In this document: piece after piece, positions 17,445 through 25,873 of the stretch | Position numbering within the stretch: the first letter of the stretch is position 1 | Layout of the letters: every line of letters starts with the position of its first letter | Assembly (NCBI GenBank): GCA_964542455.1 | Contig: CAZIUC010000018.1 | Coordinates: forward strand, 17,881 to 81,880 | DNA length: 64,000 bases | Source: PFJX01 sp964542455 | GTDB lineage: Bacteria > Pseudomonadota > Gammaproteobacteria > Burkholderiales > Thiobacillaceae | Direction: 5' to 3' | Program-made: the position numbers and the translations under genes | Notes under the pieces: model-generated | Seen by the model: the letters and a program-made list of their open reading frames with translations, nothing else | Told to the model about the DNA's origin: nothing | Database searches by the model: none

Positions 17445-18395
17445 TCAGCTCCCTTTTCTGTCGCGCGGGTCGAAAGCCAGTTCCTTCGCCATGGTTTGGT
17501 AAATCTGCTTCGCCCGGGGCGAATCAGCCGGTGGCAGCACGACCTGTATGTCGAGCAGCAGATCGCCAGCGGGCTCGCCGGGGATGCCTTTGCCACGCAC
17601 GCGCAGTTGTTTGCCGCTTTGCGCGCCTTCCGGAATGCGCACCTTGACCGGGCCACCCGGAAGATCGACGCCGAGGATGGCTCCCAGCGCCGCTTCCCAC
17701 GGCGCCACCGGCAGGGTGATATGGAGATTGCGCCCTTCGGCACGCAGGCGCGGATGGGGTTTGAAACGAATCTCCAGCAACAGGTCACCCGCCCGTGAGC
17801 CGCCCATGCCCGGCGCACCCTGGCCGGCCAGGCGAATGACCTGGCCTTCGCGCACACCCTTGGGAATCTTGACATTGAGGGTGCGCGACTCCAGCACCAC
17901 CCGGCCCTGAGCGTCCAGTCCCGGCACGCGCAGGCCGATCTGACGGGTGGCGCCGGTAAAGGCGTCTTCCAGGTCAAGCAGCACCTTGGCGTGGTGATCT
18001 TCGCCCTGTGCCGGGTAGGCGCCGCCGTGCGCCTGAAAACCGCCGTGGCCACCCGCGCGGCCGAACAGTTGCTCGAAGAATTCGGAAAAATCCGCCGCCT
18101 CGCGCGGCGAGAAGCCATGCCCGGAAAACTCGAAGCCGGCATCCCAGTCCGGCGGCGGGCGAAACTCCGCGCCGGGCTGCTGGCCGCGTCCGATCTGGTC
18201 ATAGGCGACGCGCTTTTCCGCGTCGGAGAGCACGGCATAGGCTTCGTTGACATCCTTCATGCGCACCTCCGCGTCTTTCTCCTTGGAGACGTCGGGGTGG
18301 TATTTGCGCGCCAGCCGGCGAAACGCCTTCTTGATGTCCTCCGTCGTGGCGTCGCGCGCCACGCCGAGCACCGAGTAATAGTCCTTGAATTGCAT
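17445..18395 (-). CDS. cbpA: Curved-DNA-binding J-domain protein CbpA
   Basis: A 316-residue class B J protein. The J domain contains KYHPDV (HPD at residues 33-35), followed by a G/F-type linker (RPPPDWDAGFEFSGHGFSP) and two C-terminal beta domains (DLEDAFTGATRQIGL, VKIPKGVREGQVIRLAGQG). No cysteine-rich zinc region is present, which separates it from the DnaJ at 31.2 kb. It cooperates with DnaK and can bind curved DNA. Ribosome site AAGGA precedes the ATG, and a near-perfect heat-shock -10 element lies 49-56 nt upstream of the start. Confidence 0.92.
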   Translation of the reverse strand: MQFKDYYSVLGVARDATTEDIKKAFRRLARKYHPDVSKEKDAEVRMKDVNEAYAVLSDAEKRVAYDQIGRGQQPGAEFRPPPDWDAGFEFSGHGFSPREAADFSEFFEQLFGRAGGHGGFQAHGGAYPAQGEDHHAKVLLDLEDAFTGATRQIGLRVPGLDAQGRVVLESRTLNVKIPKGVREGQVIRLAGQGAPGMGGSRAGDLLLEIRFKPHPRLRAEGRNLHITLPVAPWEAALGAILGVDLPGGPVKVRIPEGAQSGKQLRVRGKGIPGEPAGDLLLDIQVVLPPADSPRAKQIYQTMAKELAFDPRDRKGS

Positions 18396-18443
18396 GAGAT
18401 TCCTTGGTTTCGGAGAAAGTCACACGTAATTGACTGGCATTCG

Positions 18444-18451
18444 ATATGGGG
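18444..18451 (-). promoter_or_regulatory. Candidate sigma-32 -10 element of cbpA-cbpM
   Basis: On the minus strand the site reads CCCCATAT, a full match to the heat-shock -10 consensus CCCCATNT. The region expected to hold -35 (GCGGAAA, 17 nt away) is poor. The chaperone function of the downstream genes makes heat-shock control plausible. Confidence 0.45.
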
Positions 18452-18575
18452 CTCACTCTTGCTATCGATTTCCGCCGCGTAGCCACGCTTACTCGACAAC
18501 CTTTTGCGAAAACGGGTTCGAGTAAATGAAAGTGCCCTCCGGCTCGCACAGGGTTGGTACGGTTGGAGAAAGCGG

Positions 18576-19067
18576 CTATTCGTAGTGGATGAAGTGCTCC
18601 GCCTGGACGTCTGGTCCGTAGCGGCGGATGAGCTCCTCCATTTCGCCAGGAAGGGTGTCGTCCTCGTCCGGTTCGATGGCCCCTTCCCCCACCAGGCGGG
18701 CCAGCAGGCCTTGTTCCATGGCCTCCTGGACTCCAGCGAGGGTGGGCGGATTGCGCCTGCCGGTATCCATGACCGCCTCGATGACTCGGCTCAGCCCTTC
18801 GCTGGCCGTCACGGACACGAAATCCAGCGCGGGTGCCTCAACGCCAAATTCCTCAATCAAATCGTCCAACTCGGTCAACACGCTCCGCACGATCTCGGGA
18901 TGGAGACGGTCGGCATCGTAGGCTTCGCCCAGGTCTCCGGTGGCCAGGGCGGCACGCACGTAGCCCAAGGTGACAAGATCCAGGGCCTCGGAGAAGTTGG
19001 TCAGGGATTCAAGAATTTCGGAGAGTTCGGGACTGACCCGAGCGGCGGGATCGAAAGTACGCGGCAT
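18576..19067 (-). CDS. Unrecognised acidic protein, 163 aa
   Basis: Start ATG 19067 is chosen because GGAGGA lies 5 nt upstream; a longer open frame exists but is unlike coding sequence. The product (MPRTFDPAARVSPELSEILE...) is helical, acidic and has no cysteine, signal peptide or membrane segment. Segments such as LTNFSEALDLVTLGYVRAAL and LDDLIEEFGVEAPALDFVSV suggest a compact helical fold. I do not recognise a family. It stands alone between cbpA and rtcB on the same strand with gaps of about 175 nt on both sides. Confidence 0.7.
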   Translation of the reverse strand: MPRTFDPAARVSPELSEILESLTNFSEALDLVTLGYVRAALATGDLGEAYDADRLHPEIVRSVLTELDDLIEEFGVEAPALDFVSVTASEGLSRVIEAVMDTGRRNPPTLAGVQEAMEQGLLARLVGEGAIEPDEDDTLPGEMEELIRRYGPDVQAEHFIHYE

Positions 19068-19240
19068 GGTAGTCCTCCAATGTGATGAGTACCCGTATTC
19101 AGGGGCAAACGAAACACTTACCTCCATCCCTTTCTTATGTACCCGTCTGGGCAGTGTCAAGGCGTAACAGCGCAACGATAGAGGCGGTCTGGACGACGGC
19201 AATCGCAGAAAGCCACGCGGATAATTTGGGCGGGCTGGAC

Positions 19241-20665
19241 TTACCCCTTGACGCATATCAGCGGTTCCAGGCACGCCACTTTTTTCGCCAGGCCGGCCGC
19301 CGCCGCCGCATCGACCACGACGGCGACATCCTTGTAGGCGCCCGGGGCTTCCTCGGCGATGCCGCGCAGCGAGGCGCCGCGGATGAGGATGCCGCGCTGG
19401 GCCAGCTCATCCACCAGCGCGCGGCCTTGCCAGCGTTTGCTCGCCTGGTTGCGGCTCATGCCGCGGCCGGCGCCGTGGCAGGCAGAGGCGAAGGCGGTGA
19501 CCGTGTCGCAGCCGGCGAGGATGTAGGATGCGGTACCCATGCTGCCGCCGATGATGACCGGCTGCCCCGCCGAGTGTAGAGCCGGAGGCAGAGAGGGATG
19601 GCCGGGACCGAAGGCGCGGGTGGCGCCCTTGCGGTGCACGAACAGGCGCCGAGGTTGACCGTCGACGCGGTGTTCTTCTTCCTTGCAAGTGTTGTGGGAA
19701 ACGTCAAACAGCAGATCCAGGCGCGCCTCGGGCAGGATTTCGGCGAAGGCTTCCCGGGTGAGGTAGGTGAGTATCTGGCGATTGGCCAGGGCGCAATTGA
19801 TGCCGGCGCGCATCGCGCCGAGATAGGCGCGGCCTAGGTCGGAATCGAGCGGCGCGCAGGCGAGCTCGCGGTCGGGTAGGGTGATGCCATGGCGCGGAGC
19901 GGCAATCACCATCCGCTTCAGGTAGTCGGTGCCGATCTGATGGCCGAGGCCGCGCGAGCCGCAATGGATGCTGATCACCACGTCACCCTCGGCCAGGCCA
20001 TAGCTCGCGGCGATGGTCGGGTCGTGGATGGCGGTCACGTGCTGCACTTCCAGATAGTGATTGCCCGAACCCAGGGTTCCCATCTCCTTCTTCTGGCGCT
20101 CCTTGGCATGGTCGGAGACCTGGTCGGGTTCGGCGCCAGCCATGCGGCCATGCTCCTCGATGCGTTCCAGATCCGCCTCCGTGCCATAACCCCGTTGCAC
20201 CGCCCATTGCGCGCCGCCTATCAGCATGGCCCGCATTTCATGGCCGGAAAGCTTCAGGGTGCCGGTGCTGCCCAGGCCAGCGGGAATGTGTTTGAAAAGG
20301 TGATCCGCCAGTCGCGCCTTCAGCGCCTCGATGTCATGGCGTTTCAGGCCGGTGTGCAGGGTGCGCACACCGCAGGAGATGTCGAAACCGACGCCGCCGG
20401 CGGATATGACGCCGCCCTTTTCGGGGTCGAAGGCCGCCACGCCACCGATCGGGAAGCCATAGCCCCAGTGGGCGTCGGGCATGGCGTAGGCGGCGCCGAC
20501 GATGCCCGGCAGGGCGGCGACGTTGCACAGTTGCTCGTAGACCTTTTCATCCATGTCTCGCAGCAAGCCCTCGTCGCCGAACAGCAGGCCGGGGACGCGC
20601 ATGGGGCCGTGCGGTGCGATGCGCCAGAGGGTGTCGCTGATCTTGCTCAGCAAAGCGAGGTTCAT
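19241..20665 (-). CDS. rtcB: RNA-splicing ligase RtcB
   Basis: A 474-residue GTP-dependent RNA ligase that joins 2',3'-cyclic phosphate or 3'-phosphate ends to 5'-OH ends. Visible family motifs are GAAYAMPDAHWGYGFPIGG, SAGGVGFDISCGVRTL (metal Cys), GTLGSGNHYLEVQ, IHCGSRGLGHQIG and ACHGAGRGMSRNQA, whose His397 corresponds to the guanylylated histidine. It lies 12 nt downstream of an archease gene, its activating partner, so this is an RNA-repair operon. No RtcR or RtcA gene is adjacent. Confidence 0.95.
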   Translation of the reverse strand: MNLALLSKISDTLWRIAPHGPMRVPGLLFGDEGLLRDMDEKVYEQLCNVAALPGIVGAAYAMPDAHWGYGFPIGGVAAFDPEKGGVISAGGVGFDISCGVRTLHTGLKRHDIEALKARLADHLFKHIPAGLGSTGTLKLSGHEMRAMLIGGAQWAVQRGYGTEADLERIEEHGRMAGAEPDQVSDHAKERQKKEMGTLGSGNHYLEVQHVTAIHDPTIAASYGLAEGDVVISIHCGSRGLGHQIGTDYLKRMVIAAPRHGITLPDRELACAPLDSDLGRAYLGAMRAGINCALANRQILTYLTREAFAEILPEARLDLLFDVSHNTCKEEEHRVDGQPRRLFVHRKGATRAFGPGHPSLPPALHSAGQPVIIGGSMGTASYILAGCDTVTAFASACHGAGRGMSRNQASKRWQGRALVDELAQRGILIRGASLRGIAEEAPGAYKDVAVVVDAAAAAGLAKKVACLEPLICVKG

Positions 20666-20677
20666 GGCGGCCTCCGT

Positions 20678-21094
20678 TCAAACGTCGACGACACAGCGGG
20701 CGTGCCAGGTGCCATCGGCATCCTGATCGACACGCAGTTCGGTGTAAGTGGCGCCCTTGATCTCCACTACCGGGTGATGGCGCGCACGATCCAGCGCTTC
20801 TCCCCAGCCACGACCACTCAATCGACCGTCGTCAAGGATGACCTCGAACCGCGAGAACAGCATGTTGCGAGTGGCCATTTCATAGACCCAGGCATTGAGC
20901 CAGTCCACGAGCAGCAACTCATGGTCCGGCGCCGCGCAGATGACTTCCACGACACTCACCTGGCGCACCGTGTCCAGATCGGTGATGACCGCCGTCATGG
21001 CCAGCGCGGCCTGCTCGAATGCCGCGGCCGGTGTGTCGCCGAAGCCGTGCACGCCGATGTCGGCCATGTGCTGGAAATGCTCCCAGCCGCTCAT
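20678..21094 (-). CDS. Archease, RtcB activator
   Basis: The 138-residue archease assists multiple-turnover guanylylation by RtcB. Family features are HMADIGVHGFGDTPAAAFEQAALAM at the N-terminus (aspartate of the metal site), ELLLVDWLNAWVYEM in the middle and a C-terminal VEIKGATYTELRV segment. Start ATG 21094 overlaps the TGA of the upstream ABC ATPase (ATGA), indicating translational coupling. Size is normal for bacterial archeases. Confidence 0.9.
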   Translation of the reverse strand: MSGWEHFQHMADIGVHGFGDTPAAAFEQAALAMTAVITDLDTVRQVSVVEVICAAPDHELLLVDWLNAWVYEMATRNMLFSRFEVILDDGRLSGRGWGEALDRARHHPVVEIKGATYTELRVDQDADGTWHARCVVDV

Positions 21095-21720
21095 GCTTCC
21101 ACCCGCTCGGCGTTGGGGAAGAAACAGTGGGCGAGGATGACTTCCTCGCGATGGGTGATGAGCAGCACCGCCGCGCCGCGTGACTTGAAGGTGCGGATGA
21201 CGCCCATGATCTCCTGGATCGACAGCAGATCGATGCCCGCCGTGGGCTCGTCCATGATGACCAGACGCGGATTCAGGGCCAGGACCGATGCCAGCTCGAT
21301 GCGCTTGCGCTCGCCGCCGCTCAGGGTCTTGTCCACCATGCGCGGCAGATAGTCCGCGGGGCTCATGCCGACGCGGCGCAGGCAATCCTCCGCATCCACC
21401 GTGTTCCCGCCCAGGCGCAAATAATCGCGCACCAATAAGCCTTCGAAACGGGCCGGCTCCCGCCAGGCCAGGGTAATGCCCAGACGTGCCCGCTCATGCA
21501 GGGGCAGGGCATCGATGCGGTGACCGTCGAAGCGGATTTCACCGCCGCCGGGGCGGTAACCCTCGCACCCCATGATCAGATAGGCGAGGGTGCTCTTGCC
21601 GGTGCCGTTGGTGCCGACCAGGGCATGAATCTCGCCCGCCTCCATGGCCATGACCACATCCTCCAGCACCGGACGCGCCGGTACGAGGAAACTCAGATGA
21701 TCAATTTCGAGCAGTGCCAT
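21091..21720 (-). CDS. SufC-like ABC ATPase in the rtcB operon
   Basis: A 209-residue stand-alone ABC nucleotide-binding domain. Walker A VGTNGTGKST (about 35-44), Q-loop region ITLAWREPARFEGLLVRDYL, signature LSGGERKRIE, Walker B LVIMDEPTAGID and switch LLITHREEVI. The signature and the GCEGY insert after the P-loop resemble SufC, the Fe-S assembly ATPase, rather than membrane transporters. No SufB, SufD or permease gene is adjacent. It is the first gene of an operon with archease and rtcB (4-nt overlap), which suggests a role tied to RNA repair or to a distant scaffold. Confidence 0.85.
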   Translation of the reverse strand: MALLEIDHLSFLVPARPVLEDVVMAMEAGEIHALVGTNGTGKSTLAYLIMGCEGYRPGGGEIRFDGHRIDALPLHERARLGITLAWREPARFEGLLVRDYLRLGGNTVDAEDCLRRVGMSPADYLPRMVDKTLSGGERKRIELASVLALNPRLVIMDEPTAGIDLLSIQEIMGVIRTFKSRGAAVLLITHREEVILAHCFFPNAERVEA

Positions 21721-21863
21721 CCAGCACCTCCTTGCTTGCTCCCGCTTGAAGCATAGCCGGGTAAAACCGTGCCAGCGCTATCGGCTGGTGAAGGCCGGGA
21801 ATGGTGTCTGCCCAAAGGATTTCGTCGTAAGCTGGCGGCTACAACCCAGGCAGTGAGGCCTCC

Positions 21864-22229
21864 ATGTCACAAACAAACAACCGGATGGACCAGATCGTTC
21901 TTGAAGCCCGACGCAATGCCGAGAAGCGGGAGGCGGGCTATCGGGCACAGGCACTGAAGCTGTTTCCGTGGGTGTGCGGACGCTGTGCCCGTGCGTTTAC
22001 ACATAGCAACCTTCAACTACTGGAAGTCCACCACAAGAACAGCAACCACAACGACAACCCCCCGGACGGCAGCAACTGGGAACTCCTCTGCACTTATTGC
22101 CATGAGAACGAGCACTCCAAGCTGAAAGACATGGCAGGCCGCACAGACGCGGGAACCGCGGTATCGGCCTCCACATTCAATCCTTTCGCGGATCTAAAGG
22201 CGTTGATGGAGTCCAAGAAGGGGGAGTGA
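21864..22229 (+). CDS. HNH nuclease family protein (YajD-like)
   Basis: A 121-residue small HNH protein. It has CGRC and CTYC zinc pairs around the HNH core: VHHKNSNHNDNPPDGSNWELL then CHENEHSKL. This is the YajD layout, in which histidine, asparagine and histidine bind metal and activate water. Substrate is unknown. The start ATG is preceded by GTGAGG. It is divergent from the rtcB operon. The C-terminal 30 residues are low in conservation signals. Confidence 0.82.
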   Translation: MSQTNNRMDQIVLEARRNAEKREAGYRAQALKLFPWVCGRCARAFTHSNLQLLEVHHKNSNHNDNPPDGSNWELLCTYCHENEHSKLKDMAGRTDAGTAVSASTFNPFADLKALMESKKGE

Positions 22230-22609
22230 GAGGCTGGAGCGCGCGGGAAATTTTTGGCGAAATATGCGAGCTCTATAGCAGTCGTGCATTGGCAGATCAT
22301 GCCGATATGCCGCGCGCCTTTTCACCCAACTTGGGGTGTCGGCAGGTTTGGTCTTGATGCCGGCAATCCCGGGCTCGCCGGGCAGGAGTAGTGCTACGGT
22401 GACAGCAATAGAAAGAATCAACGACTGTCCATGCCGCATGCGCATACCCAGGCTGCAACTGGAAGATTCACATAGGTCGCGGCCTATGGGATGGCTACAA
22501 CGTCGCGACCTGGCTTGGAGCAACCATAGTCTCATAGACATCTCGCCCGGGTGTCAGACAGTCGCCAGACGAGATATTGGTTTCTAGTGCGAACAAGGAG
22601 GCGGCATGC
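22230..22609. other. Intergenic stretch of about 380 nt
   Basis: No gene can be supported. On the minus strand a frame beginning near 22445 (MRMRHGQSLILSIAVTVALL) resembles a signal peptide followed by only about 70 unremarkable residues, and it runs against the HNH gene end; it may be the remnant of an exported protein. The sequence GGTCGCGGCCTATGGGATGG has some local symmetry. No promoter with both hexamers was found for the downstream chimera. Confidence 0.4.
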
Positions 22610-24121
22610 ATGCGTGAGATGAAGACCATCAAGCGCCAAACCGGCAACTTCTTGGGGATTTCACTATGTGCCGATATTCCTGGCGGGGCGGCTGGAAGTA
22701 GGCCCGCATCCACAGTGGAACGCTGGCTGCTCAAGGAGATGCTCAGGGGGTTGGGCAATCCGTCGGTGGCCGTGGTGCCTTGGCATGGGGAGGCGGTCAC
22801 CAACGTGGGCAGGGAACAGGCACGGATCAAGGTGCATCTGCGCGATTTCGGCGCCCTGTTCCGCTTGGTGCTTGATCCCGAGTTTCAGTTTGGCGAGCTA
22901 TACAGCCGAGGCCGCATCGAGGTGGAAGGTGACCTGGTCGCACTGATCGAATCCATCTTTTCCGCACAGGGAACCAGGAAGGGCATCCGCAGCCGGCTAT
23001 CGAGCATCGTCCATGCTCCGCGCTGCAATCCGCGGGGCAAGTCCGCTGCCAACATCCACCAACACTACGACGTCGGCAACGATTTCTATCGCCTCTGGCT
23101 CGACCCGCAATTGCTCTACACCTGCGCCTACTTTCCCACCCCGTCGTTCGGGCTGGAACAGGCCCAGGTGGCGAAAATGGACCATATCTGCCGCAAGCTG
23201 CGTTTGCGGCCCGGCGAACGGGTGGTCGAGGCCGGTTGCGGCTGGGGTGCGCTGGCGCTGCATATGGCGCGCGAGTATGGGGTTCAGGTGCGTGCCTACA
23301 ACCTCTCCCGAGAGCAGATCGCCCATGCCCGGCGGCGCGCCCACACGGAGGGTCTGGCTGGCCGCGTCGAATTCGTCGAGGCCGATTACCGGGAGATTGA
23401 GGGCGAGTACGACGTATTCGTTTCCGTCGGCATGCTCGAACACGTGGGTCGCCGCCACTACTCGGAGCTCGGGGCCGTGATCGATCGCTGCATCGGCAGG
23501 CAGGGGCGTGGCTTCATTCATGCCATCGGCACCGACTCCGCATTGCCCTTGAGTCCCCGGATCGAGCACCGGATATTCCCTGGCGCTTACCCGTCCACCC
23601 TGCGCGAAATGATGGCGGTCTTCGAGACGGCCGGCTTGTCGGTTCTCGACGTGGAGAACCTGAGATTGCACTACGCCAGGACGCTGGAGCATTGGCTGGC
23701 GCGTTTCGAGGCGGCGACGGATCGTGTCGACGAGATGTTCGGCCCCAGCTTCGCTCGTACCTGGCGACTCTATCGTCTTACCGATGCCGCCCTGCTGGTG
23801 GGCGATGCGGCTGGCCTGGCCTATCCGCGCAGCGGCGAGGGCATCCGGCCGGCGGTGGAATCGGGCTTGCTAGCGGCACAGTCGATCATCGAGGCGCGGG
23901 GCGATTACCGCAGGCAGCGGCTGGAGCCTTACCACGAGTGCCTGCGTGGGCGCTTCGGGCGTGGCATCTCTTTCGGCGCGGTCATCCCGGCCGGGGTTCG
24001 TGCTTTTCTTGCACGCGCCCTGTTCAGCCATCCCGGGCTGCTGCGCCGGGTGGTTCTCGATCGCGGCTTCCTGCACGCGAGTCAGCACGCCCAGGCGCCT
24101 GTTCTGATGGCGGGGGCCTAG
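22610..24121 (+). CDS. Chimeric frame: cyclopropane-fatty-acid synthase fused to C-terminal part of an FAD oxidoreductase
   Basis: From ATG 22610 (AAGGAGG 8 nt upstream) there are 503 residues. Residues 1-388 are a cyclopropane-fatty-acid-synthase-type SAM methyltransferase: NIHQHYDVGNDFYRLWLDP, the SAM motif VVEAGCGWGALALHMA, SVGMLEHVGRRHYSE, and the late LHYARTLEHWLARFEA and FARTWRLY. The usual tail (a short hydrophobic end) is missing. Instead, from about residue 389, the chain reads LTDAALLVGDAAGLAYPRSGEGIRPAVESGLLAA, the FAD-binding C-terminal motif of geranylgeranyl-reductase-like oxidoreductases. A deletion that joined two neighbouring genes in frame explains this best. Whether the methyltransferase still works is unknown. 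Confidence 0.85.
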   Translation: MREMKTIKRQTGNFLGISLCADIPGGAAGSRPASTVERWLLKEMLRGLGNPSVAVVPWHGEAVTNVGREQARIKVHLRDFGALFRLVLDPEFQFGELYSRGRIEVEGDLVALIESIFSAQGTRKGIRSRLSSIVHAPRCNPRGKSAANIHQHYDVGNDFYRLWLDPQLLYTCAYFPTPSFGLEQAQVAKMDHICRKLRLRPGERVVEAGCGWGALALHMAREYGVQVRAYNLSREQIAHARRRAHTEGLAGRVEFVEADYREIEGEYDVFVSVGMLEHVGRRHYSELGAVIDRCIGRQGRGFIHAIGTDSALPLSPRIEHRIFPGAYPSTLREMMAVFETAGLSVLDVENLRLHYARTLEHWLARFEAATDRVDEMFGPSFARTWRLYRLTDAALLVGDAAGLAYPRSGEGIRPAVESGLLAAQSIIEARGDYRRQRLEPYHECLRGRFGRGISFGAVIPAGVRAFLARALFSHPGLLRRVVLDRGFLHASQHAQAPVLMAGA

Positions 24122-24195
24122 TGCCGCACCACGGATGCAACGGTTATGTATCAGGCTACCTATCCTATGCTTGGGATGACTAACGGAGGTGGATC

Positions 24196-24642
24196 ATGTT
24201 CAAGAATATTCTGGTGCCCGTCGATGGCAGTGATTTGTCCAATGCGGCTGTGTCTCGCGCCTGTTCATTTGCCAGTGAAACCGGTGCGCGGTTGACATTT
24301 TATTACGCGAAGCCCGCCTATTTTCCGACCGCCATTGCCGGCGAGGCGCTGTTCGACGATGTGGCGGCCTACGACGCTTTTCGCGCCGCGACGGAGAAAC
24401 AGGCCGAAGCGATATTGGACAGGGCGGCACAGGCGGCTGCCGCTGCGGGTGTCGCGGCGGAAACACTGAGCGATGATTGCGATTCCCCACATGAAGGGAT
24501 CATCGCGGCGGCCGAGAGCAAGGCTTGCGATCTCATCTTCATGGCGTCGCACGGCCGTCGTGGCGCGAGTGCGTTACTGCTCGGGTCGGAAACCCAGAAA
24601 GTGTTGACGCATTGCAAGATTCCGGTGCTGGTTTATCGCTGA
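24196..24642 (+). CDS. Universal stress protein, UspA family
   Basis: A 148-residue single Usp domain starting MFKNILVPVDGSDLSNAAV and ending with the nucleotide-binding signature GRRGASALLLGSETQKVL. The G-2x-G-9x-G(S/T) pattern of ATP-binding Usp proteins is satisfied. The AACGGAGGTGG ribosome site precedes ATG. It lies 41 nt upstream of an hsp20 gene; both belong to a stress-protein cluster. Confidence 0.92.
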   Translation: MFKNILVPVDGSDLSNAAVSRACSFASETGARLTFYYAKPAYFPTAIAGEALFDDVAAYDAFRAATEKQAEAILDRAAQAAAAAGVAAETLSDDCDSPHEGIIAAAESKACDLIFMASHGRRGASALLLGSETQKVLTHCKIPVLVYR

Positions 24643-24683
24643 CCGGTTTCAGGCCATCTTTCAACCTCGAAGAGGAGTTCATC

Positions 24684-25187
24684 ATGCTGGATTCGTTGAA
24701 GCAGGCAGGCAAGCACATAGGCCGAGAGATCAACCGCGCGTGGGAAAATCTTTCCGACGGTTGGCACGAATTGCTCAGCCGGGGCGGTGACTCACTCACG
24801 CATTTTGCCCATGGCAATGACGTGGAGGAGAAGGCTGCGAGTACCCTCGCGACCTTCCCAAGCTGGAGTTTGTTGGCCGGCGAAGTGGAAGAAACCGGGA
24901 AGGATGTCGTGGTGCGGGTGGAGGTGCCCGGCATGGATAAGGAAGATTGCCGCATTACCATCGAGGGCAACATGCTCTATCTCTCCGGGGAAAAGCGCTT
25001 AGAGCGGGAAACTCATGACAGCACCTACCACGTCATGGAACGCGCCTATGGCGCATTCCAGCGCGCCATTCCCCTGCCGCGCAATGTGGACATCGACCAG
25101 GCGAAGGCCAGCTACAAGAATGGGGTGCTTACCGTTCGCCTTTCCAAGGCGGGTAGCAATACGGCGAAATCCATCCCGGTTTCCTGA
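24684..25187 (+). CDS. Small heat-shock protein Hsp20
   Basis: A 167-residue alpha-crystallin-type holdase. Start ATG 24684 follows GAGGAG; an upstream in-frame start would run inside the usp gene. An amphipathic N-terminal helix region (REINRAWENLSDGWHELL) precedes the crystallin domain (about 70-165) with VVVRVEVPGMDKEDCRITIE, YLSGEKR, YGAFQRAIPLPRNVD and the A-x-x-x-n-GVLTV motif (ASYKNGVLTVRLSK). No C-terminal I-x-I beyond KSIPVS. Probably cotranscribed with usp. Confidence 0.93.
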   Translation: MLDSLKQAGKHIGREINRAWENLSDGWHELLSRGGDSLTHFAHGNDVEEKAASTLATFPSWSLLAGEVEETGKDVVVRVEVPGMDKEDCRITIEGNMLYLSGEKRLERETHDSTYHVMERAYGAFQRAIPLPRNVDIDQAKASYKNGVLTVRLSKAGSNTAKSIPVS

Positions 25188-25238
25188 GACAAGTCGTGGG
25201 GCGCGCCGCGCCCAGGACGCCTGCCGCATCGTCCCTGG

Positions 25239-25406
25239 GTGGCGCGCCTTGTCAACGAGCCGACCGCCGCTTCCCTGGCCTTCGGCCTGAAGCGACTGGG
25301 GCGCGAGTTGCGCATCGTCGCCATCGACCTGGGTGGCGGCAGCGGCATGAACCAGCGCATCTTCGAGCGCTTGGCGGAATGTTCCCAGAACGAGGTTGCG
25401 GGGTAG
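25239..25406 (+). pseudogene. Hsp70 (DnaK-type) gene fragment
   Basis: A 55-codon open stretch, in the frame of GTG 25239 to TAG 25404, encodes RLVNEPTAASLAFGLKRLG then IVAIDLGGGSGMNQRIFERL. This matches the Hsp70 ATPase segment NEPTAAALAYG...DLGGGTFDVS, with GGT mutated to GGS. Codons before and after have no Hsp70 similarity, so only a short internal piece remains. It suggests that a DnaK-like gene once lay next to hsp20. Confidence 0.7.
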
Positions 25407-25484
25407 ACGAGCGCCGCGACAGGAAAGCCGCCGCGCGTCTGATGAGTGTTTGCATGCACTCGGCGGCAATGGGCGGCCCTACGA

Positions 25485-25655
25485 CTAGTCGCCACTCCCG
25501 CGCTGCATCACCCTTCCGGCGACTTCCAGTGCCGTGCCTAGGCCCAGCAACAGCACGCCGATCCAAACATCCTCTGGCGCCAGGAAAATCAACTATCCGC
25601 CCAACGCCATCAGAACCAGGGACAGGATGCGTCGAGTACGGGGATTCCGGATCAT
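25485..25655 (-). pseudogene. Small two-helix membrane protein gene with internal amber codon
   Basis: ATG 25655 with a GAGGAGG ribosome site opens a 56-codon frame (plus stop) that encodes NPRTRRILSLVLMALGG, then TAG at 25593-25595, then LIFLAPEDVWIGVLLLGLGT and a short tail before TAG 25485. Reading through the amber gives two hydrophobic helices and a basic start, typical of a small inner-membrane protein. The intact coding character on both sides of the stop suggests a recent point mutation, suppression, or a sequencing error. Confidence 0.55.
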
Positions 25656-25873
25656 GGTGGCCTCCTCGCATGGCTGTTACTTCATCATAGTGTCATGCGC
25701 AGCATCGGGATCCTGATCTGTGCACATGGCGCATCCTGCGGAATGGCCTTCGCGTCTCGGCAAGGAACAGGCGAAGGGAATAGGGGTTTGGAGAGCAGCC
25801 TCTATCATGGAAAAAAGCGCCTCTGATTCATGTGGCGCTTGCCGCGAATAAGACCACGAATAAAGGAAGCTCG

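Noticed and set aside
20678..21385. Long version of archease starting at 21385
   Set aside because: The first 97 codons are the antisense/alternative frame of the ABC ATPase; the ATG at 21094 gives the family length.
21721..21863. Possible sigma-54 promoter before the SufC-like/archease/rtcB operon (TGGCACG on the minus strand)
   Set aside because: The -24 half matches, but the -12 half reads TACC instead of TTGC, and no RtcR gene is nearby.
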